Assembly (NCBI GenBank): GCA_913777465.1
Contig: CAJYRQ010000073.1
Location: forward strand, 1 to 49,530
Reading direction: 5' to 3'
DNA: 49,530 nt
Source: an uncultured Chryseobacterium sp.
GTDB taxonomy: Bacteria; Bacteroidota; Bacteroidia; Flavobacteriales; Weeksellaceae
Below, one piece after another: positions 19,001 through 26,281 of the stretch. The first letter of the stretch is position 1. Each line of letters starts with the position of its first letter. Position numbers and translations under genes: made by a program. The notes under the pieces are model-generated. The model ran no database searches. It had not been told where the DNA came from and saw only the letters and a program-made list of their open reading frames with translations.

Positions 19001-20426
19001 GGCTACCGTTGCTTCTCTGGGCTTTTTACCGATGGCTGTCTCTACGGGTGCCGGAGCGGAAGTTCAGAAACCGTTGGCGACTGTGGTAATCGGTGGTCTG
19101 GTGACAGCGACTTTCCTTACCCTGTTTGTGTTGCCTATGCTGTATCTTATTTTTAATAACGGAATTTCATGGAAGAAGCGGAAACCAAAACCAGTGACGA
19201 CGGTCTTTGTTCTGGCTTTTATATTTTCCGGTCAGGTGATGAATGCACAGGCAAGATCCGTTTCCATTGAACAGGCGATGGACCTGGCTGCCGGCAATCA
19301 TTTAAACATACAATCGAAAAACTTAAGCATCCAATCGGCGGAAGCTTTAAGAGGAACGGCGAAAGAACTTCCGAAACTTAATTTCGACGCCCAACTGGGG
19401 CAATATAACAGCCCGAAATTCGACCAGTCGTTTTCCGTTTCCCAGAGCATTCCTTTCCCGACATTATTTAAAGCAAGAAAAGAATTGATTGATGAAACCA
19501 TCAGGAGCCGGCAGATTGATAAAGAAATTACGTTGAATGAACTGATGAAGCAGGTTCGGACGTATTATTATCAGATTGAATATCTGCAATACAACCAATT
19601 GAAGCTGAAAAGCCTCGACAGCCTGTACCAGGATTTCATAAGAATTGCTACCGTAAGATTTAAGGCCGGAGACATTAAGAAAATTGAAATCAACACCGCA
19701 GAAACCCAAAAAGGCGAGATCGGTCTTTTGCTGAGGCAGAACGAAGTCTATCTGAAGAATGCCTACAACAGCTTACAGATCCTTTTAAATACTTCTGAAA
19801 ACGTTGAGGTTCCATTGAACAGAAACTATGAACCTCTGAAAGCGTTTAATGTATTGGACAGTACGGCAATTAAAAATAATCCTACCGTAAAATCCTTTTA
19901 TCAGGAAATGGAAATCGCGGAGAAAAGCAAAAACGTTGAAAAATCTCAGGGACTTCCGGAGTTCAGTATAGGCTATACGAACCAGTCGCTGATCGGCTTT
20001 CATACACGGAACGGACAGGAGCGGTTTTACAATTCGGGAGACCGGTTTCATTCCGTAACCTTAGGGGTTGCGATCCCGCTGACGTTCGGGGCTACAAAAG
20101 CAAGGATACAATCTTTGGAATATCAGAAGCAATCGGCAGAAGCCAATGCCCGGTTCCGGGAAAAACAGCTTTCCATTCAGCTTAAAAACGCATGGAGCCA
20201 GTATGAACAGGACGTCCTGCAATATAATTATTACATGAAACAGGCCATCCCGAATGCTGAAAAAATTGTAAAAGCGGCTCAGTTAGGCTACAAAACAGGC
20301 GAAATTTCCTATGTGGAATACCTTTTCGCTTTACGGACTGCCACCGACATCCAGCTGAAATATTTGGAGTCCATTCAGCAGGTCAATCAATCGGTTATTC
20401 TCATTAATTTAATCATCAACAAATAA
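16068..20426 (+). CDS. CzcA-type metal efflux RND pump fused to a TolC-like channel
   Basis: This 1452-residue fusion should expel divalent metal ions (Zn, Co, Cd class). Residues 1 to about 1035 are a complete heavy-metal RND pump. It has a first membrane helix after the N-terminus, porter segments (PDITNNQVQI, LINEKLKEA) and TM4 with DFGLIVDGAVIIVE, whose Asp401, Asp407 and Glu413 are the proton-relay residues of the CzcA subgroup. DPMPPEASD lies at about 625. After the last pump helices comes a hydrophobic, signal-peptide-like stretch ending in VMNAQA. Then, from about 1060 to 1452, a TolC-type outer-membrane efflux domain with long coiled-coil helices follows. The GTG at 16068 is used. 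The adaptor gene follows after one base. Confidence 0.9.
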   Translation: MLDQIIQFSIRNKIVVGIMTLLLIIWGIWSASRLPIDAVPDITNNQVQIITSCPALAGQEVEQLVTFPIEQSIANIPDIEETRSISRFGLSVVTVVFKENVDIYFARQLINEKLKEAAEEIPKGTGTPELAPVSTGLGEVYQYILHPKKGSEKKYDPKELRSMQDWIVRRQLNGTPGVAEVNSFGGQLKQYEVAIDPNRLRAMGVSITDIFTALEKNNGNTGGAYIDKKPNAYFIRGIGIVKSLKDISNVPVKNETGSVPIFIKDVAEVRLGSAVRYGAMTYNGKVDAVGGVVMMLKGANSHEVVNSIKAKIPVIRKSLPEDVVIEPFLDRTDLVGRAMKTVEKNLIEGALIVIFVLVVFLGNLRAGLIVASAIPLSLLFALGMMNVFGVSANLMSLGAIDFGLIVDGAVIIVEATLHNLGLRKSTQKLTQTEMDEEVFLSASKIRSSAAFGEIIILIVYIPILTLVGVEGKMFTPMAKTVGFAILGALILSLTYIPMMSALFLSKKIPVKETFSDKMMKRLQRFYQPLLRKAIRFKYAVVSATLAVFIITLFVFKNMGGEFIPQLQEGDYAFHCILPQGSSLSQSIETSMQASRIIKRFDEVKMVIGKTGSAEVPTDPMPPEASDLIIVLKPQDEWKSKKSYEDLADEIMEKLEVIPGVFFEKNQPIQMRFNELMTGVRQDVAVKIFGENLDSLSVYADKVAKTIQTVKGTTAPQIERISGLPQINVEYDRTRMANYGLNIEEVNDVLSIAFAGKSAGQVFENERRFDLVVRLDSLHRTNIDDVNNLMIATASGTQIPLSQVADISYKLGPAQISREEGKRRIVIGFNVKDRDVESVVKDIQAKLDQVKLPSGYYFTYGGQFENLQAASKRLMIAVPVSLLLIFMLLYFTFRSFKQAAFIFTAIPMSAIGGIFALVIRDMPFSISAGIGFIALFGVAVLNGIVLIGTFNELEKEGEKDILQRVLEGTKIRLRPVLMTATVASLGFLPMAVSTGAGAEVQKPLATVVIGGLVTATFLTLFVLPMLYLIFNNGISWKKRKPKPVTTVFVLAFIFSGQVMNAQARSVSIEQAMDLAAGNHLNIQSKNLSIQSAEALRGTAKELPKLNFDAQLGQYNSPKFDQSFSVSQSIPFPTLFKARKELIDETIRSRQIDKEITLNELMKQVRTYYYQIEYLQYNQLKLKSLDSLYQDFIRIATVRFKAGDIKKIEINTAETQKGEIGLLLRQNEVYLKNAYNSLQILLNTSENVEVPLNRNYEPLKAFNVLDSTAIKNNPTVKSFYQEMEIAEKSKNVEKSQGLPEFSIGYTNQSLIGFHTRNGQERFYNSGDRFHSVTLGVAIPLTFGATKARIQSLEYQKQSAEANARFREKQLSIQLKNAWSQYEQDVLQYNYYMKQAIPNAEKIVKAAQLGYKTGEISYVEYLFALRTATDIQLKYLESIQQVNQSVILINLIINK

Positions 20427-20427
20427 T

Positions 20428-21672
20428 ATGAAACCAAGATACAACATCATACCGCTTTTATTTTCAGTTGTCTTTATGTTCAGCTGCAGTAAAAAAGAAT
20501 CGGTGGAAAATGCAGAAGAGAAAACGGAACAGCCGGAAGAACAACATCAGGAATCACCTCAGACCATCGCTTCTTTAACGGAAGAACAGATGAAAGCGGT
20601 CGGGATCACTTTAGGCAGCATCGAAATGAAGGAACTCACGGCCACCATAAAAGCCAACGGCCAACTGCGGGTCCCGAACAATAATAAAGCGACGGTAACT
20701 TCCCTGTACGGCGGGATCATCAGGACCCTGAACATCCAGGTCGGAAGTGCCGTGAAGAAAGGGCAGGTGATCGCTACTATTGCCAATCCGGAATTCATCA
20801 GGCTGCAGGAAGACTATTTAACCACCAACAGCCGGATTACCTACGCCGAACAGGAATACCGCAGGCAGCGGGAATTGTTCGACAATGATGCCGGAGCCCG
20901 GAAAAACCTGCAGAGTGCCGATGCGGAACTGAAAACCTTACGCACCCGAAAAGCATCGCTTTTAAGGCAGCTCCAGATGATGGGAATCAGTCCGGGTAAG
21001 ATAAGCAACGGCAATATGAGATCCGGTCTGGTGATCACGGCACCGATCAGCGGAACGGTCAGCAGCATTGCTTCGCAGATCGGAAGCTATGTAGATGTCT
21101 CGTCGCCGGTTGCGGAGATTATCGACAACAATTCCATCCACCTCGATCTTCAGGTGTTTGAAAAGGACCTGCCGAAGATGAAAATAGGGCAGGTGGTGCA
21201 TTTTAAACTTACCAACAACCCCGAAACGGAATATGATGCGGAAATTTACAGCATCGGCTCTTCATTTGAAAACGACAGCAAGACGATTTCCGTCCATGCC
21301 AATGTCACCGGAAACAAAATGGGACTGATCGACGGAATGAACATCACCGGGATCGTAAGCCTTAATAAAACGGTAACGCCAGCCATTCCCAATGAAGCCA
21401 TCGTGGAAGCCGACGGGAAATTCTATGTATTTGTAAAGACTGATAAAAAGCCGGAAGCCCATGAAGATCATCAAAAAGAAGCCGGAAAACCCGTTGAAAC
21501 AAAACCGGAAAGCCTTAACTTTGAGAAAGTGGAGGTCGTAAAAGGGTCATCCGATATGGGTTATACAGCGGTTACTCCGGTAAAAGAAATTTCGCCTGAG
21601 GCAAAAATTGCGGTAAAAGGCGCTTATTTCATCAACGCAAAACAGACCAATTCAGGAGAACATGAACATTAG
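20428..21672 (+). CDS. Periplasmic adaptor of the metal efflux pump (CzcB/HlyD family)
   Basis: This 414-residue membrane-fusion protein would link the inner-membrane pump to the outer-membrane channel. A lipoprotein signal ends in FMFSC (Cys20). An acidic, Gln-rich linker follows. The barrel-sandwich (lipoyl-like) halves are visible as VTSLYGGIIRTLNIQVGSAVKKGQVIATI (starting at about 90) and LVITAPISGTVSSIASQIGSYVDVSSPVAEI (about 192), flanking a helical hairpin (about 128-180). The C-terminal part is rich in His, Glu and Lys (EAHEDHQKE; ends in EHEH), which suggests extra metal binding. It starts one base after the pump stop, so the two are clearly one operon. Confidence 0.9.
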   Translation: MKPRYNIIPLLFSVVFMFSCSKKESVENAEEKTEQPEEQHQESPQTIASLTEEQMKAVGITLGSIEMKELTATIKANGQLRVPNNNKATVTSLYGGIIRTLNIQVGSAVKKGQVIATIANPEFIRLQEDYLTTNSRITYAEQEYRRQRELFDNDAGARKNLQSADAELKTLRTRKASLLRQLQMMGISPGKISNGNMRSGLVITAPISGTVSSIASQIGSYVDVSSPVAEIIDNNSIHLDLQVFEKDLPKMKIGQVVHFKLTNNPETEYDAEIYSIGSSFENDSKTISVHANVTGNKMGLIDGMNITGIVSLNKTVTPAIPNEAIVEADGKFYVFVKTDKKPEAHEDHQKEAGKPVETKPESLNFEKVEVVKGSSDMGYTAVTPVKEISPEAKIAVKGAYFINAKQTNSGEHEH

Positions 21673-21682
21673 AAGCAGGAAT

Positions 21683-22102
21683 ATGAAAAAAGATACCGAA
21701 AGCAGATTACTTGATAAGAATACCAAACCGACGAGCATGAGGATCCTGGTGTATGATTTTCTAAGTTCCCAGGAAGCGGCCCTGTCCTTATCTGAAGTAG
21801 AGAACCATTTTGAAAATGCCGACCGTACTACGATTTACCGTACCCTGAAAACATTTGAGGAAAAAGGAATTGTCCACAGCATCCAGGAAAATACTACTAC
21901 GAAATACAAGCTTTGCCACGACGGCTGCAGCGAGAGCACCCATAAGGACCGGCATCTTCATTTCTACTGCAAAATCTGTAAGCAGACGACGTGCAAAGAG
22001 GAGATTTCCTTCCCGGAAACCCTGGATACGAATTTCAGGATTGATGAGATCAGGCTGTTTGCCAAAGGAATCTGTGAGCACTGCCTGGAAAGTTTGCAAT
22101 AG
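21683..22102 (+). CDS. Fur-family metal-responsive regulator
   Basis: This 139-residue protein has Fur-family architecture. An N-terminal winged helix includes the recognition segment ADRTTIYRTLKTFEEKGIVH (starting at about 48). A His/Cys-rich sensing domain follows: HDGCSES, DRHLHFYCKICKQTTC and, at the end, GICEHCLE, giving two CxxC pairs for a structural zinc. An alternative ATG at 21662 overlaps the end of the adaptor gene and would add seven residues; 21683 is preferred because it starts with the usual MKK and clears the stop. It sits between the efflux genes and the ATPase. That suggests it regulates them, although Fur-family proteins more often control uptake. Confidence 0.85.
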   Translation: MKKDTESRLLDKNTKPTSMRILVYDFLSSQEAALSLSEVENHFENADRTTIYRTLKTFEEKGIVHSIQENTTTKYKLCHDGCSESTHKDRHLHFYCKICKQTTCKEEISFPETLDTNFRIDEIRLFAKGICEHCLESLQ

Positions 22103-22130
22103 CATTGCATTTGCTTTTCCTCTACCTTTG
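22093..22130 (+). promoter_or_regulatory. Operator and promoter of the P-type ATPase gene
   Basis: TTTGCAAT-AGCA-TTGCA (22093-22109) overlaps the end of the Fur-like gene. An exact -7 box TACCTTTG (22123-22130) begins 30 nt after the first base of the element, the same geometry as upstream of the RND pump. Transcription near 22136 excludes any start upstream of the ATG at 22146. Confidence 0.72.
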
Positions 22131-22145
22131 ATTAAAATTACCGTT

Positions 22146-24101
22146 ATGGAAGAATGCTGCAGTACAAAACCGAAAAAAGAAAATAACCACCACGAAAGCC
22201 ATGATCATGACCATGGCCATTCTCATGATATCGAAGGAAAATCTGCATTTCAGATGTTTCTTCCGGCCATTGTATCTTTTGCCATTTTGTTGGGAGGGAT
22301 TTTATTGGATCATATTGTAAAGTCTGACTGGTTTGCCGGCTGGATCCGGTTGTGCTGGTATCTTATCGCCTACATTCCGGTAGGCTGGCCTGTACTGAAA
22401 GAAGCTTTTGAAAGCATTAAAAACGGTGATGTTTTCTCTGAGTTTTTCCTGATGGGAATCGCTACCGTCGGTGCTTTTGCCATCGGCGAATATCCGGAAG
22501 GAGTGGCGGTGATGCTCTTTTATTCGGTAGGGGAAGTGTTTCAGGCCATGGCCGTGACGAGAGCACAGACCAACATTAAGACCCTGCTGGACCAGCGTCC
22601 CGATGAGGTAACGGTTATCCGGGATGGAAAACCGCAAACCGTAAAAGCCGAAAAAGTGAGCATCGGTGATGTCATTCAGCTGAAATCCGGGGAGAAGCTT
22701 GGGCTGGACGGTGAACTGCTGTCGGAAACCGCTTCTTTCAATACGGCGGCACTGACCGGTGAAAGCAAGCCCGATACCAAAATGAAAGGAGCAGTTGTTC
22801 TCGCAGGAATGATTAACCTGAATACCGTAAGCCAGGTAAAGGTGACGGCCGCTTACAAAGACAGCAAGCTGAGCCGGATCCTGGAAATGGTTCAGAATGC
22901 TACTTCCCAAAAGGCACCGACCGAATTGTTCATCCGGAAGTTTGCCAAAGTCTATACTCCGATTGTCGTATTCCTCGCCATCGGAATTACCTTGCTGCCT
23001 TATCTTTTTGTTGAACATTATGAATTCCGCGACTGGCTGTATCGTGCTTTGGTATTTCTGGTGATCTCCTGTCCGTGTGCTTTGGTGATTTCTATTCCGT
23101 TGGGCTATTTTGGAGGTATTGGTGCCGGAAGCCGGAACGGGATTTTGTTTAAAGGGAGCAATTTCCTGGATGTCCTGGCCACGGTCCGGCAAGTGGTGAT
23201 GGACAAAACCGGGACCCTGACGGAAGGGGTTTTCAAAGTGCAGGAAGTGAATATCAATAACGGGTTTAATAAAGATGAACTGTTGAAATTAGTGAATGCT
23301 TTGGAAAGTAAAAGTTCACACCCCGTTGCAACCGCTATCCATGAATATGCAGGAGAGATTGATCATTCCGTAAAACTGGAAAATGTAGAGGAAGTTGCCG
23401 GACAGGGTCTGAAAGCAACCGCTAACGGGAAAGAACTGCTGGTCGGGAATTTCAGACTGATAGATGCGGCTGGTATCCGGTATGATTTCAATCCCGAAAA
23501 TATTGTTGATACAGTTATTGCCGTAGCTTATGATCAGAAGTTTGCGGGTTATCTTACCATTGATGATGAGGTAAAGCCGGATGCAAAGGTTACTATAGAT
23601 CAGTTAAAATCATTGGGCGTGACTGTTACGATGCTCAGCGGCGATAAATCTTCCGTGGTACAGCATGTTGCCGGTACGTTGGGACTTCAAAATGCATTCG
23701 GTGATCTGCTTCCTGAAGATAAAGTGAATAAAGTAAAAAAGATCAAGGCCAAAAACCAGACGGTGGCTTTTGTCGGAGACGGGGTCAATGATGCCCCGGT
23801 GGTTGCTCTGAGCGATGTGGGTATTGCGATGGGCGGGCTCGGAAGCGACGCGACGATCGAAACCGCTGATGTCGTGATCCAGGACGATAGGCCATCCAGA
23901 ATTCCAATGGCCATCCGGATCGGAAAACAGACCAAAAGGATCGTCTGGCAGAATATTGCTTTGGCGTTTGTGGTAAAGGCTGTTGTGCTGATTCTCGGAG
24001 CCGGAGGACTGGCCACGATGTGGGAAGCGGTCTTCGCTGATGTCGGGGTAGCACTGCTTGCGATTTTAAATGCGGTAAGGATTCAGCGGATGAAATTTTA
24101 A
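22146..24101 (+). CDS. zntA: P1B-2 type Zn/Cd/Pb-translocating ATPase
   Basis: This 651-residue P-type ATPase should pump Zn, Cd or Pb out of the cytoplasm. The N-terminus lacks the usual ferredoxin-like metal domain. Instead it has ECCS and a His/Asp-rich stretch (HHESHDHDHGHSHD). Membrane helix 6 carries the CPC motif (Cys309-Pro-Cys311). The phosphorylated Asp353 is in DKTGT, TGES lies near residue 216, and GDGVNDAP lies near 545. The last membrane helices contain VVKAVV and FADVGVALL, the Lys and DxG pair of the Zn/Cd subgroup. The frame stays open upstream through the Fur-like gene, but the promoter box and composition support the ATG at 22146. Confidence 0.93.
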   Translation: MEECCSTKPKKENNHHESHDHDHGHSHDIEGKSAFQMFLPAIVSFAILLGGILLDHIVKSDWFAGWIRLCWYLIAYIPVGWPVLKEAFESIKNGDVFSEFFLMGIATVGAFAIGEYPEGVAVMLFYSVGEVFQAMAVTRAQTNIKTLLDQRPDEVTVIRDGKPQTVKAEKVSIGDVIQLKSGEKLGLDGELLSETASFNTAALTGESKPDTKMKGAVVLAGMINLNTVSQVKVTAAYKDSKLSRILEMVQNATSQKAPTELFIRKFAKVYTPIVVFLAIGITLLPYLFVEHYEFRDWLYRALVFLVISCPCALVISIPLGYFGGIGAGSRNGILFKGSNFLDVLATVRQVVMDKTGTLTEGVFKVQEVNINNGFNKDELLKLVNALESKSSHPVATAIHEYAGEIDHSVKLENVEEVAGQGLKATANGKELLVGNFRLIDAAGIRYDFNPENIVDTVIAVAYDQKFAGYLTIDDEVKPDAKVTIDQLKSLGVTVTMLSGDKSSVVQHVAGTLGLQNAFGDLLPEDKVNKVKKIKAKNQTVAFVGDGVNDAPVVALSDVGIAMGGLGSDATIETADVVIQDDRPSRIPMAIRIGKQTKRIVWQNIALAFVVKAVVLILGAGGLATMWEAVFADVGVALLAILNAVRIQRMKF

Positions 24102-24208
24102 CAGGAGAATGGGTGTCGGAAATTGGAGTAAAATGCGGATTATTTAATCTCCCACGGATTTTCACTGATGGTTGCGTGTATCTTGCCATAAAACCTCTAC
24201 ACCATACT

Positions 24209-24286
24209 TGTCATTCCGCAAGGAATCTAAACATAGTATTAGAGAGCGGCAAATAATTCGCATTTAGATTCCGTGCCGGAATGACA
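24209..24286. repeat. Long inverted repeat (REP/MITE-like element)
   Basis: Two perfect 10-bp arms on each side pair with each other: TGTCATTCCG plus GGAATCTAAA on the left, TTTAGATTCC plus CGGAATGACA on the right. Each arm pair is interrupted by a small bulge (CAA versus GTGC), and the loop is 31 nt. No coding capacity. Confidence 0.8.
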
Positions 24287-24442
24287 ATGATGTTGGAAAA
24301 CAGCAGTTCAAAGCGCTATACACTTTTGTCATTGACTCTGTAGAAACTTTGGTCATGATGAAATTTTTTAAGGTTAAATGTAAACACAGATAATGAAGTG
24401 GTTTCGGCTCCGCTCAGCCACCATATGGTATTAAGAAATACC

Positions 24443-24523
24443 AAAAAAATCTTGATTTTTTCCTTCTGTGATCTGAAAATATGCACAAAGTTTTAAGCTT
24501 AAATCTTCTGTAACTCATGTGTC
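24443..24523 (+). repeat. Dispersed intergenic repeat, copy B
   Basis: It contains AATCTTGATTTTTT, TGTGATCTGAAAATAT and AACTCATGTG in the same order and orientation as the block at about 10070-10142. The ends are approximate. Confidence 0.5.
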
Positions 24524-24568
24524 ATAAATCTTTTGTGACTTTTGTGGTTAAATAGCTATTTCCCAAAA

Positions 24569-24617
24569 TGACTTTCATCATAAAGTCACCGTAAAACGAT
24601 TTTCAGTAGTATATTTG
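24569..24617 (+). promoter_or_regulatory. Operator-like palindrome and promoter
   Basis: TGACTTT and AAAGTCA (24569-24575 and 24582-24588) form a perfect 7-bp inverted repeat with a 6-nt spacer. An exact -7 box TATATTTG follows at 24610-24617. The palindrome sits at the -33 region, as expected for a repressor site. Transcription would start near 24623, 13 nt before the TTG start. Confidence 0.65.
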
Positions 24618-24635
24618 TGAGATTAAAATCGCCGG

Positions 24636-25004
24636 TTGAAGTTTTTTATTTCCATATTCATCATTTTTACCATCGCATTACGTCCGGTATTGCCGCTGAT
24701 CGATTATGCCGTGAACTATGAATATATTGTGGACAACCTTTGTGAAAACAGGAACATTCCGCAGTCTACCTGTCATGGGAAATGTTACCTGGAAAAGGAA
24801 CTTTCCAAAACGGAGAAACAGTCGAATAACGGGCAGAATATAAAACTTGCAGGACTGGATGTTTTTCTGTCTCATGACGTGCTTTCTTTTTCACTCGTGC
24901 AGTTTGACGTTGATGCTCAAAAAATTCAATCTGCTTTTAAACATTCTTATACTTCGGAATATCATTCCCGGATATTTCATCCTCCTTTGGCTGAATTCGT
25001 TTAA
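24636..25004 (+). CDS. Small Cys-rich membrane or exported protein
   Basis: This 122-residue protein has no function I can name. An N-terminal hydrophobic stretch (about residues 2-22) suggests a signal or membrane anchor. NLCENRN, followed by CHGKCYLEKEL (about 45-55), contains three cysteines, and similar small proteins occur beside copper- or metal-related genes in Flavobacteriia. The start is a TTG 19 nt after a perfect -7 box; no upstream ATG is possible given that promoter. A palindrome over the promoter suggests regulation. The YHS-domain lipoprotein and SCO1-like genes follow, so a metal-handling role is an inference from context. Confidence 0.65.
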   Translation: MKFFISIFIIFTIALRPVLPLIDYAVNYEYIVDNLCENRNIPQSTCHGKCYLEKELSKTEKQSNNGQNIKLAGLDVFLSHDVLSFSLVQFDVDAQKIQSAFKHSYTSEYHSRIFHPPLAEFV

Positions 25005-25163
25005 CTGAATTTACACCTACATGATTCGGAGACCTTATCTTCCTTTAATAAGAGGGTGTTTGGTAAAAACTGTTTCAGAGTCTTGTATTTGTGATACATA
25101 AAGTTAAATTCAGTTCCTGTTTAAATTTTTTCCTAACAATTATTAATTTCAATTTCAATAAAA

Positions 25164-25442
25164 ATGAAATCAAAACTTATTGTAATGTCATTCATGGCAG
25201 TTTCCCTCATGGCGTGTGCACAGGAAACCCCGAAAGTAAAGCATAAAAAAAAATCGACCTCTGCTTCAAAGTCGAATACCAAAAAGGTAAAATTTGCCAA
25301 TGCAGCAGATCCGATCTGCCATATGCCGACCGAACCGGATATGAAAGATACGGCAGTGTATAAAAATAAAACGTACGGTTTTTGCAGTGTGTACTGCAAA
25401 GATGAATTTAAAAAGAATCCGGAGAAATATGTCCAGAAATAA
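25164..25442 (+). CDS. YHS-domain lipoprotein
   Basis: This 92-residue lipoprotein has a signal peptide ending in LMAC, a Lys/Ser-rich linker (about residues 24-43), and a YHS-type metal-binding domain. The domain is visible as ADPICHMPTEPDMKDTAVYK and then TYGFCSVYCKDEFKKNPEKY. The cysteines of PICHM and FCSVYC are the probable ligands. The SCO1-like gene begins inside its last codons (14-nt overlap), so the two are translationally coupled and probably act together in periplasmic metal transfer. Confidence 0.85.
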   Translation: MKSKLIVMSFMAVSLMACAQETPKVKHKKKSTSASKSNTKKVKFANAADPICHMPTEPDMKDTAVYKNKTYGFCSVYCKDEFKKNPEKYVQK

Positions 25443-26109
25443 AAAGCCGAACCAATCAAAAAGCAGGATTATCATTCCTTTGGCGGTCATGGCATTGCTT
25501 TTTCTGGGAATAGGAATCGGGATGGGGTATTTCAAAAAGAATCTGTACACCGTGATGAAAGTTCCGGATTTTCAGCTGACCGACCAGAACAATAAAAAGA
25601 TTACCAATAAGGATATGCTTGGAAAAGTATACCTGGTGGAATTTTTTTTCAGCAGATGCCCGACCATCTGCCCGGTGATGAATACCAATATGAGGGCCAT
25701 TGAAGACGAGATCAGTGATCCTGGTTTCGGGATTGTCTCCATCAGCATCGATCCGGAAAATGATACGCCGGAATTGCTGAAGGAACATGCCCAAAGAATC
25801 GGTGTAAAATCCCCGAACTGGCATTTTCTTACCGGAGACAGGGATTATATCGGCAAACTGGCGGATCAGTTCAATATTTATGTAGGGGATAAAGAAGATG
25901 AAAGCGAAAGCCTGAACCACAGCGGAATGATCGCACTGGTAGACAAAGAAGGCAATATCAGGTGCCGGTATAATAAAGACCGTATGCCGATCCTGTATTA
26001 TTCCGGACTGAACTATGAAGATGCGGAAGGAAAAACGCCGAAGCTCACCGGGAAATACCATCCCGACCGGGAAATGCTGATCGAGGATATCAGGAAGCTG
26101 TTGAAATAG
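25429..26109 (+). CDS. SCO1/SenC-family protein
   Basis: SCO proteins are membrane-anchored thioredoxin-fold proteins that bind copper and help assemble cytochrome oxidase or handle redox stress. This 226-residue protein has one N-terminal membrane helix (about 16-34). The copper site is CPTIC (Cys77 and Cys81) with the distal His164 in LNHSG. ISIDPENDTPE is the conserved SCO strand. The ATG at 25429 is used; longer in-frame alternatives overlap the YHS gene further. An inverted repeat begins at its stop codon. Confidence 0.92.
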   Translation: MSRNKKPNQSKSRIIIPLAVMALLFLGIGIGMGYFKKNLYTVMKVPDFQLTDQNNKKITNKDMLGKVYLVEFFFSRCPTICPVMNTNMRAIEDEISDPGFGIVSISIDPENDTPELLKEHAQRIGVKSPNWHFLTGDRDYIGKLADQFNIYVGDKEDESESLNHSGMIALVDKEGNIRCRYNKDRMPILYYSGLNYEDAEGKTPKLTGKYHPDREMLIEDIRKLLK

Positions 26110-26243
26110 AAGATGGATGTCGGAAGTTAATTTAGTTTAATATTGAATTTTATATCAAACGGCTGATAAGCATTAAATTTGCTTAGAAGATCTTCGAAGA
26201 TGGAGAAGGGACCTGAAGCTTAAATCTTCCGGCTTCCATCTTC
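26109..26243. repeat. Imperfect inverted repeat pair downstream of the SCO1-like gene
   Basis: GAAGATGGATGTCGGAAG (26109-26126) is the inverse of CTTCCGGCTTCCATCTTC (26226-26243) at 16 of 18 positions. The arms bracket about 100 bp that also contain AGATCTTCGAAGATGGAGAAGG. The copies look like a mobile intergenic repeat or its remains. Confidence 0.6.
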
Positions 26244-26281
26244 CAATAAATAAAAATACAAACCACAAAAAACGAAACTTT

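Larger units (their letters stand above)
24102..24568. other. Long non-coding gap with repeat elements
   Basis: No credible gene is seen here. The stretch holds a remnant CCCACGGATTTTCACTGAT near 24151 (inverse of text near 10159), a large inverted repeat (24209-24286) and copy B of a dispersed repeat (about 24443-24523). Otherwise it looks like decayed intergenic sequence. Confidence 0.6.

Noticed and set aside
21855-22145. Upstream in-frame extension of the ATPase through the Fur-like gene
   Set aside because: Out of frame with the regulator, Arg/Ser-rich shadow composition, and a perfect promoter box at 22123 places the transcript start downstream of it.
22302-23192. Long open frame (296 codons) on the minus strand inside the P-type ATPase gene
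   Set aside because: It is fully antisense to a gene with all P-type motifs, has no promoter or family motif, and its composition is that of a codon-biased shadow.
24102-24568. Degraded gene or pseudogene in the long gap
   Set aside because: No frame shows homology to any family I recognise; the text is better explained by short repeats.
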